Positions 1-6,117 of a DNA stretch of 8,109 nt are shown in pieces. The notes under the pieces were generated by a model that was given only the letters and a program-made list of their open reading frames with translations, had not been told where the DNA came from and made no database searches. The number at the start of each line of letters is the position of its first letter. The first letter of the stretch is position 1. The DNA lies in assembly GCA_905214315.1 (NCBI GenBank), contig CAJMLN010000069.1:1-8109 (forward strand), written 5' to 3'. The DNA comes from an uncultured bacterium. Lineage in GTDB: Bacteria; Bacillota; Clostridia; Christensenellales; QALW01. A program made the translations under genes and the position numbers.

Positions 1-60
1 TTCGTACCGATGACGGAGGAAAGAGATTGACTGTCTGGCGATGAGCCTGCGGGAACCTGT

Positions 61-90
61 AAAAAAAGCCCCGCCTGAAAAAGACGGGAC
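61..90 (-). terminator. Intrinsic terminator of the asd-dapA-dapB-aminopeptidase operon
   Basis: Read on the minus strand, an 8-bp stem (90-83 pairing with 75-68, with two G-U pairs) closes a 7-nt loop and is followed directly by a run of seven T (67-61). It lies about 65 nt past the aminopeptidase stop codon, where the leftward operon should end. On the plus strand the hairpin is followed only by a short, delayed T run (97-100), so termination of rightward transcripts would be weaker. Confidence 0.88.
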
Positions 91-155
91 GATTGCTTTT
101 ATGCGCCGGGCGCAGATTTTTTCGATTTTACAGCGCGGAAACAAAGCTTTTCCGC

Positions 156-1271
156 TTATTTCAGGTTTTCGGGATTCAATCCGTCCAGCTCGGTCAGGGT
201 AAACCGTCCGTCCTTGCGGATCAGCACATCGTCAAACCAGATTTCACCGCCGCCGTATTCCGGCGTTTGCACCAGCACCAGATCCCAGTGAATGGCCGAG
301 CGGTTGCCGTTCCAGGCGTCTTCGTAGCAGGCTCCGGGCGTAAAATGAATGCTTCCTGCAATTTTTTCATCAAACAGCGTATCCATAATGGCGTTGTTGA
401 TATAGGGATTCAGCCCGAAAGAAAATTCGCCGATATAGCGCGCACCCTCGTCGGTATCCAGTATCCGGTTAAGGCGCGCCGTATCGTTGGCAGTGGCTTT
501 GATGATCTTTCCGTTCTCAAAGGTAAAACAGATGTTTTCATAGGTAAAACCGTCTTCTACCGACGCGGTATTAAAGGTAATCGTTCCGTTTACGCTTTCG
601 CGCACCGGGGCAGTATAGACCTCACCGTCGGGAATATTGCATTTTCCGTCGCACTTTACGGCGGGAATGTCCTTAATGGAGAACGAAAGCTCCGTTCCCG
701 GCCCCGTAAGGCGCACGCGGTCGGTTCTATTCATTAAATCGGCCAAAACGTCCATGGCGGCGGACATTTTAGCATAGTCAAGATTGCAGACGTTAAAGTA
801 GAAATCCTCAAAAGCCTGCGTGGACATTTTTGCCAGCTGGCTCATGCCGAAATTGGGATAGCGCAGAATGACCCACTTGGTTTTGGCCACGCGCAGGGCG
901 CCGTGCACGGGCTCCCAGTAAAGCTTGTTGTACAGCTCTGTATTTTCCGGGGGCACGTCGCTTAATTCAAAGCTGTTCTCCGGCGCGCGCACGCCGATGT
1001 ACGCCTGCATTCTGCTCATAAGGGCGCCGTCGTTCTCGGCCCGCAGGCGCAGCTGTTCCTCCGTTGCCTGCAGAAGCAGTGCACGGTTCAAGCGGTTGGA
1101 GCGTACCCATAAATAGGGGTTTCCCCCCGCCGCCAGCACGGCGGAAATCAATTCCTGGCCGAATTCCTCGTCGGCGCCGATCAGTTCAATCAGGCAGTTT
1201 TCTCCTTTTTGCAGCCGGCAGGAATAGTTTACTAAATTTTTGGCAAGCGTTTTTAAACGTTCATCGATCAT
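156..1271 (-). CDS. M29-family aminopeptidase (AmpS/AmpT/PepS type)
   Basis: This is a 371-residue cytoplasmic metallo-aminopeptidase of family M29, expected to remove N-terminal residues from short peptides with a two-metal centre. Family landmarks are all visible: NIPDGEVYTAP (candidate ligand E217), GEFSFGLNP (E282), GSIHF (H309), Y316 seven residues after it (matching the family's catalytic Tyr), and SAIHWD (H328, D330). The spacing E217-E282-H309 is close to that of the characterised enzymes, while H309-H328 is shorter. The length is slightly below the usual 400 or so. The gene is last in the operon and its ATG overlaps the dapB stop as ATGA, so translation is probably coupled; a GAGGG lies about 12 nt upstream inside dapB, a poorly spaced ribosome site. 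There is no signal peptide. The family call is firm; substrate and any link to lysine or diaminopimelate metabolism are unknown. Confidence 0.93.
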   Translation of the reverse strand: MIDERLKTLAKNLVNYSCRLQKGENCLIELIGADEEFGQELISAVLAAGGNPYLWVRSNRLNRALLLQATEEQLRLRAENDGALMSRMQAYIGVRAPENSFELSDVPPENTELYNKLYWEPVHGALRVAKTKWVILRYPNFGMSQLAKMSTQAFEDFYFNVCNLDYAKMSAAMDVLADLMNRTDRVRLTGPGTELSFSIKDIPAVKCDGKCNIPDGEVYTAPVRESVNGTITFNTASVEDGFTYENICFTFENGKIIKATANDTARLNRILDTDEGARYIGEFSFGLNPYINNAIMDTLFDEKIAGSIHFTPGACYEDAWNGNRSAIHWDLVLVQTPEYGGGEIWFDDVLIRKDGRFTLTELDGLNPENLK

Positions 1272-2497
1272 TGTTTATCATCGCCCTCAATCGTAAAGCA
1301 GGTTTTTAAAGCGGCAAGCGCTTTTTGTACGTGCAGCTTGGGAATACAGCAGGTGATTTTGGTTTCGCTGGTGGTAATTAAAAGAATGGGAATCGAAAGC
1401 TCGCTTAAAACGCCGATGACCTGCCCTGTTGCGCCGGCATGGTGCGCCATTCCGCTGCCCTCCACGGTCAGCTTTGCAATATCGTCGATCAGCTCAACGG
1501 ACTCGCCGCCGGAGGTCAGATCCTGAATAATGCGGTACGCCTTTTCCGAAAGCGTTTCAGGCACCGAGAGCGAAAGCGTATACAGGCCGTTTACCGGCGT
1601 GGGCTGGCTGATGATATCAATGATGATATCTGCGTTTTTCAGCTGTATAAAAATATTATTTACCAGCGCGGAGTCTTTTATACCGCTTACGGTAATCAGC
1701 ACGTCTGTTTCCGAAGCATAGGCATGGGTAATGATCTGCTGCTGCGTTAAAAGACTGCTCATATCATAGAGCCCGCAGGGCAGGGTAACGATGAACTGTG
1801 CGGCCTTCAGCGCGCCCGCGGCATAGATTCTGCGGGAATATGCCTGATGCGTCAGCTCCACGACTTCGTCCTGTCCGGCAAAAACAATAGTATGCTCGCC
1901 GGTGATTGTGCCGCCGCGGATCGCGTGCAGGCCCAGCTCGCGCTTGGGACGGACGCAGCGGCGCTCATGGCGGTCATAGATATATTCCAGATCGCCGCCG
2001 GCGGCGTCGTTGATGGCGTCGGCCAGCATCAGCGCGGTTCCGGAGGGAGCGTCCACCTTGGTGTTATGGTGCTTTTCTATGATTTCAATATCGTAGGTGC
2101 TGTTGAGGATTGCCGAGGCCTTCGCCGCCAGGTCCCTTAACAGGTTTATGCCTAAGGACATATTGGAGGAGCGCAGAATCGGAATGTTTTCCGAAGCATA
2201 CTCAATGGAACGGATATCGTTCTGATTGTAGCCTGTGGAGGCCAGTACCATAGGCAGCTTGTGCTGCTGGGCATAGCGCAGCAGCGGCGGCAGCGCCTCC
2301 GGCCGGGAAAAATCGATAATGACATCGGCCTTTTCCTGACATTTGGCAATGTCGGTGTATACGGGAAAATCCGTTTGCGCATTGGCGGCCATTTTATCTA
2401 CGCCGGCGCATATTTCAAATTCACTGCTATCGTTTACGGCGGCAACTATGGCCTGGCCGACCTTGCCTAAACAGCCTGAAAGAATGATTTTTAACAT
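1268..2497 (-). CDS. dapB: 4-hydroxy-tetrahydrodipicolinate reductase with C-terminal tandem ACT domains
   Basis: This enzyme reduces the DapA product to tetrahydrodipicolinate with NAD(P)H, in the diaminopimelate/lysine pathway. The protein has 409 residues; ordinary DapB has about 250-270. Residues 1-250 are a complete DapB: a nucleotide-binding glycine motif (G8, G11, G14), VIIDFSRPEAL near 59-69, the ASTGY segment at 86-90, and the signature around 138-155 with H143, H144, catalytic K147 and APSGTA; the domain closes at TLPCGLYDM (238-246). Residues about 264-326 and 340-402 then read as two ACT domains. The second contains EGSGMAHHAGATG and ITTSETKI, closely resembling the VvGxGM...G and STSEIKIS segments of aspartokinase regulatory domains. 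The start is set by ATG at 2497 with AGGAG 8 nt upstream; a longer frame to 2647 would begin inside dapA and cross a terminator hairpin. The fusion is seen directly; a role in allosteric control by lysine or threonine is inferred. Confidence 0.95.
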   Translation of the reverse strand: MLKIILSGCLGKVGQAIVAAVNDSSEFEICAGVDKMAANAQTDFPVYTDIAKCQEKADVIIDFSRPEALPPLLRYAQQHKLPMVLASTGYNQNDIRSIEYASENIPILRSSNMSLGINLLRDLAAKASAILNSTYDIEIIEKHHNTKVDAPSGTALMLADAINDAAGGDLEYIYDRHERRCVRPKRELGLHAIRGGTITGEHTIVFAGQDEVVELTHQAYSRRIYAAGALKAAQFIVTLPCGLYDMSSLLTQQQIITHAYASETDVLITVSGIKDSALVNNIFIQLKNADIIIDIISQPTPVNGLYTLSLSVPETLSEKAYRIIQDLTSGGESVELIDDIAKLTVEGSGMAHHAGATGQVIGVLSELSIPILLITTSETKITCCIPKLHVQKALAALKTCFTIEGDDKQ

Positions 2498-2505
2498 GGT
2501 GATTT

Positions 2506-2510
2506 CTCCT
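2506..2510 (-). promoter_or_regulatory. Ribosome binding site fixing the dapB start
   Basis: AGGAG on the minus strand lies 8 nt before the ATG at 2497. It begins just after the T-run of the dapA-dapB hairpin, so translation initiation and the terminator are almost abutting. This site supports the short dapB start over the upstream in-frame extension. Confidence 0.85.
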
Positions 2511-2513
2511 TTT

Positions 2514-2542
2514 AAAAAAGCCCTGACCGCAAAGGTTAGGGC
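2514..2542 (-). terminator. Intercistronic intrinsic terminator/attenuator between dapA and dapB
   Basis: Minus-strand reading gives a 9-bp stem (2542-2534 with 2528-2520, one G-U pair), a 5-nt loop and then six T (2519-2514). It fits completely in the 52-nt gap between the dapA stop and the dapB ATG. By sequence it is as good as the terminator at the operon end. Since no separate dapB promoter is evident in the gap, it probably terminates only part of the transcripts and lowers dapB and aminopeptidase expression relative to asd-dapA. It could also be an RNA-processing or 3'-end stabilising hairpin. Confidence 0.82.
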
Positions 2543-2549
2543 ATAAGTT

Positions 2550-3440
2550 TTACATATGAATGCCGAAATTCCGCATGGCGTCCTTGAGCAGCTGCAGGTT
2601 TTTTTCCTCCATATTGCAAAGCGGCATGCGCAAATTGCATTCTCCAAAGCCCATGAGCGACGCCGCCGTTTTTACGGGAATGGGATTGACCTCACAAAAC
2701 AGCGCTTTTACTAAGGGATAGAGCTTCAGCTGCATTTCACGCGCGCTTTGCACGTTTCCGGCAAAGAAATCCGCGCAGAGCTGATGCACCTGCCTGGGAA
2801 CAATGTTGGACGCTACGGAAATTACGCCCTTGCCGCCTAAGGCCAGCAGGGGAAGGATGATGCCGTCGTCGCCGGAATAAACGTCCAGTCTGTCGCCTAC
2901 GCGCGCGCAGATCTCGGTGATCTGGTCAATATTGCCGCTGGCCTCCTTTACGGCGCACATGGTATCAAGCTGCGCCATTTTTTCCAGAGTTGCCGGCTGA
3001 ATATTGACTCCCGTTCTGCCGGGTACATTATAGCATATTACCGGCAGCGGCGTAGCAGAACAAACTGCTTCAAAATGCTTCAGGAGTCCCGTCTGGGTGC
3101 ATTTGTTATAATACGGCGTTACCACCAGCAGCGCATCGGCGCCGCCGTGATAGGCTTTTACAGAATTTTCTACCGCGATGGTAGTGGCGTTGGAGCCTGT
3201 GCCCACGATGACGGGTACGCGTTTGTTGATCCGCTTTACCGCAAAATCCAGCGCTTCGCTGCGCTCCTGGTACGTCATCGTAGCGGGCTCGCCGGTGGTT
3301 CCGCAGACAACCAGCGCGTCCGTGCCGTTTTCAATCTGAAAATCAATTAACCGTCCGAAAGCATCGTAATCTACGCCGCTATCGGTAAACGGTGTAATCA
3401 GCGCCGTGGCGCTTCCGGTAAAAACAGTATTCTTTCTCAT
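2550..3440 (-). CDS. dapA: 4-hydroxy-tetrahydrodipicolinate synthase
   Basis: DapA condenses pyruvate with aspartate semialdehyde in the cytoplasm, the first committed step to diaminopimelate and lysine. The 296-residue length is normal for this TIM-barrel family. Schiff-base lysine K165 lies in VKEASGN; the proton-relay residues are T48 in GTTGE, Y137 in YNVPGRTG and Y111 in TPYYNK, with R142 as the carboxylate-binding arginine. Aligning on these (an offset of four from E. coli numbering), the residues equivalent to E. coli lysine-site H53, H56 and E84 are Y57, R60 and I88, so classic lysine inhibition is unlikely. The asd stop is 6 nt upstream; the ribosome site is the AAAGG at the very end of asd, rather weak and about 9 nt from the ATG, so coupling to asd is probable. 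The intercistronic hairpin follows 7 nt after the stop. Confidence 0.97.
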   Translation of the reverse strand: MRKNTVFTGSATALITPFTDSGVDYDAFGRLIDFQIENGTDALVVCGTTGEPATMTYQERSEALDFAVKRINKRVPVIVGTGSNATTIAVENSVKAYHGGADALLVVTPYYNKCTQTGLLKHFEAVCSATPLPVICYNVPGRTGVNIQPATLEKMAQLDTMCAVKEASGNIDQITEICARVGDRLDVYSGDDGIILPLLALGGKGVISVASNIVPRQVHQLCADFFAGNVQSAREMQLKLYPLVKALFCEVNPIPVKTAASLMGFGECNLRMPLCNMEEKNLQLLKDAMRNFGIHM

Positions 3441-3446
3441 ATTCTC

Positions 3447-4529
3447 TTACCTTTCAATAAACCCTTGCGCTACTAACAGCTCGGCCATTAAAACGGCACC
3501 GCCGGCTGCGCCGCGCAATGTATTGTGGGACATACACACAAATTTGATGTCAAACTGCTTATCCGGCCGCAGTCTGCCGATGGAAACCGCCATGCCGCCC
3601 TCTAACTCGCGGCAGGTTCTGATCTGCGGCTGGTCATTCTCGGTAAAATAATGCAAAAACTGCTTCGGTGCGCTGGGCAGCTGGAAAATCTGAGGATCGC
3701 CCTTGAAATTCTTCCATATATCCAGAATTTCTTCCAGGTCGGGTTTTTTCTCAAAGCTGGCGAAAACCGCGGCGGTATGGCCGTTGGTAACGGGAACGCG
3801 GATGCACTGCGTGGTAATGTTCGGCCCCTGGGCAGGAACGATGCTGCCGTTTTCCACATGACCCCAGATCTTCAGCGGCTCGTTTTCACTCTTTTCCTCC
3901 TCGCCGCCGATGTAGGGAATAATATTATCTACCATTTCCGGCCAGCGGGCAAAGGTTTTTCCTGCGCCGCTGATTGCCTGATACGTGCAGGCAAGCGCTT
4001 TGGAGATGCCGAATTTGGAAAGAGGGAACAGCGCGGGTACATAGCTTTGCAGGGAACAGTTGGATTTTACGGCAATAAACCCGCGGGAGGTGTGCAGCCG
4101 TTTCTTCTGGAAGGTAATAACCTCGGAATGGTCGGCGTTAAGCTCGGGAATGATCATCGGCACATCCGGCGTGCTCCGGTGCGCGCTGTTGTTGGAGATG
4201 ACCGCGACCTCAAGCCGGGCATATCTCTCTTCTAACGCCCGGATTTCCTCTTTGGGCATATCTACCGCGCAGAATACAACCTGCACTGCCTGCGCGATTG
4301 CTTCCGCATCGGCCGAAGCGTCCAGCACCGGCAGCATGGCAATCTCTTCGGGCAGCGGTGTATCCATGACCCAGCGGTCGCCTACAGCTTCGGCATAAGA
4401 TTTTCCCGCACTGCGCGCGCTGGCGGCAAGAACCTTTATACAGAACCACGGATGCTGGTTTAAAAGCGTTATAAAGCGCTGGCCCACCATACCCGTGGCG
4501 CCTATGATACCGACATTTAACTTTTCCAT
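3447..4529 (-). CDS. asd: Aspartate-semialdehyde dehydrogenase (archaeal/fungal-type)
   Basis: Asd reduces aspartyl phosphate to aspartate semialdehyde with NADPH, supplying DapA as well as the threonine and methionine branches. The 360-residue protein has the nucleotide-binding loop GIIGATGMVG (7-16), catalytic C158 in SNCS, R244 in RVPV, and H251 in NGHT. The position of the catalytic cysteine near 158 (rather than near 130-136) and the DNIIPYIGGEEEK segment point to the archaeal/fungal-like subfamily rather than the E. coli type. The start is ATG 4529 with GGAGG 6 nt upstream; an in-frame ATG at 4568 would lie inside the -10 box of the promoter and is rejected. First gene of the leftward operon, followed 6 nt later by dapA. 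Confidence 0.96.
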   Translation of the reverse strand: MEKLNVGIIGATGMVGQRFITLLNQHPWFCIKVLAASARSAGKSYAEAVGDRWVMDTPLPEEIAMLPVLDASADAEAIAQAVQVVFCAVDMPKEEIRALEERYARLEVAVISNNSAHRSTPDVPMIIPELNADHSEVITFQKKRLHTSRGFIAVKSNCSLQSYVPALFPLSKFGISKALACTYQAISGAGKTFARWPEMVDNIIPYIGGEEEKSENEPLKIWGHVENGSIVPAQGPNITTQCIRVPVTNGHTAAVFASFEKKPDLEEILDIWKNFKGDPQIFQLPSAPKQFLHYFTENDQPQIRTCRELEGGMAVSIGRLRPDKQFDIKFVCMSHNTLRGAAGGAVLMAELLVAQGFIER

Positions 4530-4535
4530 AGTTAT

Positions 4536-4540
4536 CCTCC
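4536..4540 (-). promoter_or_regulatory. Ribosome binding site fixing the asd start
   Basis: GGAGG on the minus strand lies 6 nt before the ATG at 4529, ideal strength and spacing, which supports this start over the longer frame. Confidence 0.88.
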
Positions 4541-4563
4541 GCGTCACTCTAAATATATCGGTT

Positions 4564-4592
4564 ATCATACCATAGAATCCGGCATCTGTAAA
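4564..4592 (-). promoter_or_regulatory. Extended -10 promoter of the asd operon
   Basis: On the minus strand there is TTTACA (4592-4587), a 17-bp spacer and TATGAT (4569-4564), preceded by TG at the extended -10 position. Predicted transcription start is near 4557, leaving a leader of about 28 nt. That is far too short for an L-box lysine riboswitch or a T-box. No operator is obvious. It is back-to-back with the rightward promoter, with about 19 bp between the two -35 boxes. Confidence 0.8.
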
Positions 4593-4611
4593 GTAAGTTG
4601 GCGGATTTTAC

Positions 4612-4640
4612 TTGATTTTTTTGCTGAAAAATGATATAAT
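4612..4640 (+). promoter_or_regulatory. Extended -10 promoter of the WalJ-like gene
   Basis: TTGATT (4612-4617), a 17-bp spacer and a perfect TATAAT (4635-4640) with TG at 4632-4633. The start of transcription should fall near 4647. Because the in-frame TTG at 4612 is part of the -35 box, the long N-terminal extension of the downstream frame cannot be translated from this transcript. Confidence 0.83.
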
Positions 4641-4661
4641 CTGCTACAGAAAAATAAATAG

Positions 4662-4666
4662 AAGGA
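4662..4666 (+). promoter_or_regulatory. Ribosome binding site for the GTG start at 4675
   Basis: AAGGA lies 8 nt before GTG 4675. The predicted protein then begins MAVTFCALGSGS, as expected for WalJ-family N-termini, where a short lead-in precedes the SLGSGSKGN strand. Confidence 0.78.
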
Positions 4667-4674
4667 AGCAGGCA

Positions 4675-5472
4675 GTGGCGGTAACATTTTGTGCTTTGGG
4701 CAGCGGCTCTAAGGGAAACAGCTATTTAGTGGCCGGGAATAAAAATAGAATACTGATAGACGCGGGCCTGACCGCCAAAGCTATTGAATGCCATCTTTCG
4801 GCGATTGGCGTTTATCCCGGAGAGCTGAACGGTATCCTTGTGACCCATGAGCATACTGATCATATTGCCGGCATCAAGGTGCTTTCCAAGCGCTATGATA
4901 TTCCGGTGTACGCCAATGAGCCTACCATGCTTGCGCTTTTGCGCAAAACAGGAGGACTGGAGGAAAAAAATATCCGGCTTTTTACTACCGGTGAGGATTT
5001 TTTTATCGGTGAATTTGATATCACTCCTTTTAAAACGCCCCATGACAGCGCTTCTCCCTGTGGATTTTCGGTTTATTGCCGAGGCAGCAAGATTACCGTT
5101 GCCACGGATATCGGTCATATGACGCGTACGGTGCTGAATGCCTGCAAGGGCAGCGATATTCTGGTGCTTGAGGCCAACCATGACATCGATATGTTGCTGA
5201 ACGGGCCGTATTCTCCTTTTTTGAAACAGCGGGTGCAGGGCCCGAACGGCCATCTTTCCAATGAGGTTTGCGGGAAAACGCTGGCGTATTTGCTGGACGA
5301 GGGGTTAAAACAGATTATTCTTGCACATTTAAGCGAAGAAAATAATCTGCCGCAGCTTGCCTATTCTACCGTATGTACTTTTTTGCAGGAGCGCGGCGCC
5401 GTTGCGGGCAGGGATGTTTATGTGGATGTAGCCGCGCAATATCAAAGAGGAAAATGCTATCGTCTTCTGTAA
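4675..5472 (+). CDS. walJ: WalJ/YycJ-like metallo-beta-lactamase-fold hydrolase
   Basis: A 265-residue cytoplasmic enzyme of the metallo-beta-lactamase fold, matching the WalJ (YycJ) family in length and motifs. Visible landmarks are LGSGSKGNS (8-16), the HEHTDH metal motif (H58, H60, D62, H63), TPHDS (H123), ATDIGH (D145), LEANHD (165-170), GHLSN (H193) and AHLSEENN (H218). Family members have been linked to 5'-3' exonuclease activity and mismatch repair, and in Bacilli the gene sits downstream of the walRK two-component operon. Here it stands alone, divergent from asd, so the wal context is absent and the symbol rests only on sequence family. It starts with GTG and has its own promoter. Its transcription probably ends at the 5559-5604 hairpin. 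Confidence 0.9.
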   Translation: MAVTFCALGSGSKGNSYLVAGNKNRILIDAGLTAKAIECHLSAIGVYPGELNGILVTHEHTDHIAGIKVLSKRYDIPVYANEPTMLALLRKTGGLEEKNIRLFTTGEDFFIGEFDITPFKTPHDSASPCGFSVYCRGSKITVATDIGHMTRTVLNACKGSDILVLEANHDIDMLLNGPYSPFLKQRVQGPNGHLSNEVCGKTLAYLLDEGLKQIILAHLSEENNLPQLAYSTVCTFLQERGAVAGRDVYVDVAAQYQRGKCYRLL

Positions 5473-5528
5473 TGGACCGTGCGGCAGAACAGCACTTTTA
5501 TAAAACGACCTTTTATGTCACGTAAGTA

Positions 5529-5558
5529 TTGACTTTGCGGTATCTCTCCTATTATAAT
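5529..5558 (+). promoter_or_regulatory. Sigma-A-type promoter upstream of the small HTH gene
   Basis: TTGACT (5529-5534), an 18-bp spacer and TATAAT (5553-5558). Transcription should start near 5565. The -35 box is overlapped by an imperfect dyad, GTCA-N9-TGAC (5517-5533), and the ATGTCAC at 5515-5521 recurs in the downstream palindrome at 5617-5623 (ATGTCAC), so a shared regulator could act here. Confidence 0.72.
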
Positions 5559-5604
5559 AAAAGTATAGAATATCTGCTTAAAAGGCAGATTTTTTTATAC
5601 TTTT
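5559..5604 (+). terminator. Leader hairpin with U-tract: terminator of walJ and/or attenuator
   Basis: A 46-bp imperfect inverted repeat: outer arms 5559-5567 and 5596-5604 (AAAAGTATA/TATACTTTT), inner arms 5572-5577 and 5585-5590 (ATCTGC/GCAGAT), with a 7-nt loop. T occupies 5590-5596 directly after the inner stem, the layout of an intrinsic terminator. For read-through from walJ it would serve as the terminator. For transcripts of the promoter at 5529-5558 it would stop elongation some 30 nt after the start, so the downstream gene may be controlled by attenuation or by escape. Confidence 0.68.
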
Positions 5605-5607
5605 AAA

Positions 5608-5624
5608 TGTGACATAATGTCACA
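5608..5624. promoter_or_regulatory. Perfect 17-bp palindrome, candidate operator or RNA hairpin
   Basis: TGTGACAT-A-ATGTCACA is a perfect 8-bp inverted repeat around a single base, placed between the leader hairpin and the ribosome site of the HTH gene. It resembles a CRP/FNR-type site but with a 7-nt rather than 6-nt centre. A dimeric DNA-binding protein is the simplest reading; as RNA it could form a 6-bp stem with a 5-nt loop, 12 nt before the GAGGAG. Confidence 0.55.
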
Positions 5625-5649
5625 AAAAACACAATGAGGAGAGAGATTT

Positions 5650-6117
5650 ATGGAAGAAAAATGCGAAATAGCAGAACGAATCTTATCCCATGTAATGGAA
5701 ATGGAAGACTATATCCGCGAACTGGATATGCATTTTGAAAGGACAGTTTTTGCCTGCGGTCCGTCGGGATATGTGGGCTGTTCGAATGAATGCCGGGGGG
5801 CGGGAGACCGGCGCCGAAGCGGCTTTATGGAGGATATTGCCGAATATTTAAATGCCCTGGGCAAAAAGAAGGATCGGGTGATTATCAGCCTAAAGCCCGT
5901 AGTACAGGCCTTTGAGGAATTGAAAGGAACCCGCAGCGGCCATGTGATTTATTTCAGGGTAGGTAGGGGATTATCGGTTCAGGAATATGCTGATACTTTT
6001 CAGTATTCCCGCCGTCATGCCAGGCGTTTGTATATCCGGGCGATGGCGGATTTTTATCAAAAGATCGCTCAATATGATACTGGCGGACTAATCGAACGGT
6101 TCCGGCAGGCGGAATAA
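5650..6117 (+). CDS. Small protein with sigma-70 region 4-like HTH (phage ArpU/DUF1492-like)
   Basis: A 155-residue protein, not firmly assignable. Residues about 80-138 have the pattern of sigma-70 region 4 and of phage late-gene regulators (DUF1492/ArpU type): a helix ending in AFEELKG, a VIYFRVGRGLSVQEYADTF segment, then a recognition-like helix YSRRHARRLYIRAM (119-132). The N-terminal 30 residues look alpha-helical and acidic. Between them lies a cysteine cluster (C36, C44, C48), unusual for this type and possibly metal-binding or redox-active. There is no signal peptide or membrane segment. The start ATG 5650 has AGGAG 8 nt upstream. It has its own promoter, hairpin and palindrome; autoregulation or control of the following secreted-protein-like genes is an inference only. 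No other phage genes are visible nearby. Confidence 0.72.
   Translation: MEEKCEIAERILSHVMEMEDYIRELDMHFERTVFACGPSGYVGCSNECRGAGDRRRSGFMEDIAEYLNALGKKKDRVIISLKPVVQAFEELKGTRSGHVIYFRVGRGLSVQEYADTFQYSRRHARRLYIRAMADFYQKIAQYDTGGLIERFRQAE

Noticed and set aside
1..60. Tail of a neighbouring gene
   Set aside because: Short open stretches exist in several frames on both strands (plus-strand stops at 28-30 and 40-42), but nothing identifies a product or frame.
93..737. Plus-strand open frame opposite the aminopeptidase, and similar long antisense frames opposite dapB, asd, walJ and the lectin-zincin gene
   Set aside because: They lie opposite well-supported genes, lack ribosome sites and recognisable domains, and their composition is explained by codon use on the true strand.
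2498..2647. N-terminal extension of dapB giving a 459-residue protein
   Set aside because: It would start inside dapA, crosses a strong terminator hairpin, and adds residues before the canonical nucleotide-binding strand; ATG 2497 has a perfect AGGAG.
4530..4568. N-terminal extension of asd from ATG 4568
   Set aside because: That ATG lies within the -10 box of the operon promoter; ATG 4529 has GGAGG at ideal spacing and gives the usual N-terminus.
4612..4674. N-terminal extension of the WalJ-like protein from TTG 4612
   Set aside because: The codon is part of the -35 element and upstream of the predicted transcription start; GTG 4675 has a ribosome site.
5479..5499. GTGC/GCAC hairpin followed by TTTT just after walJ
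   Set aside because: Only four pairs with a 9-nt loop; the downstream inverted repeat at 5559-5604 is a far better terminator.
5608..5624. A classical CRP site
   Set aside because: The half-sites TGTGA and TCACA are separated by 7 rather than 6 bases, and the location is downstream of the transcription start; kept only as an unassigned palindrome.
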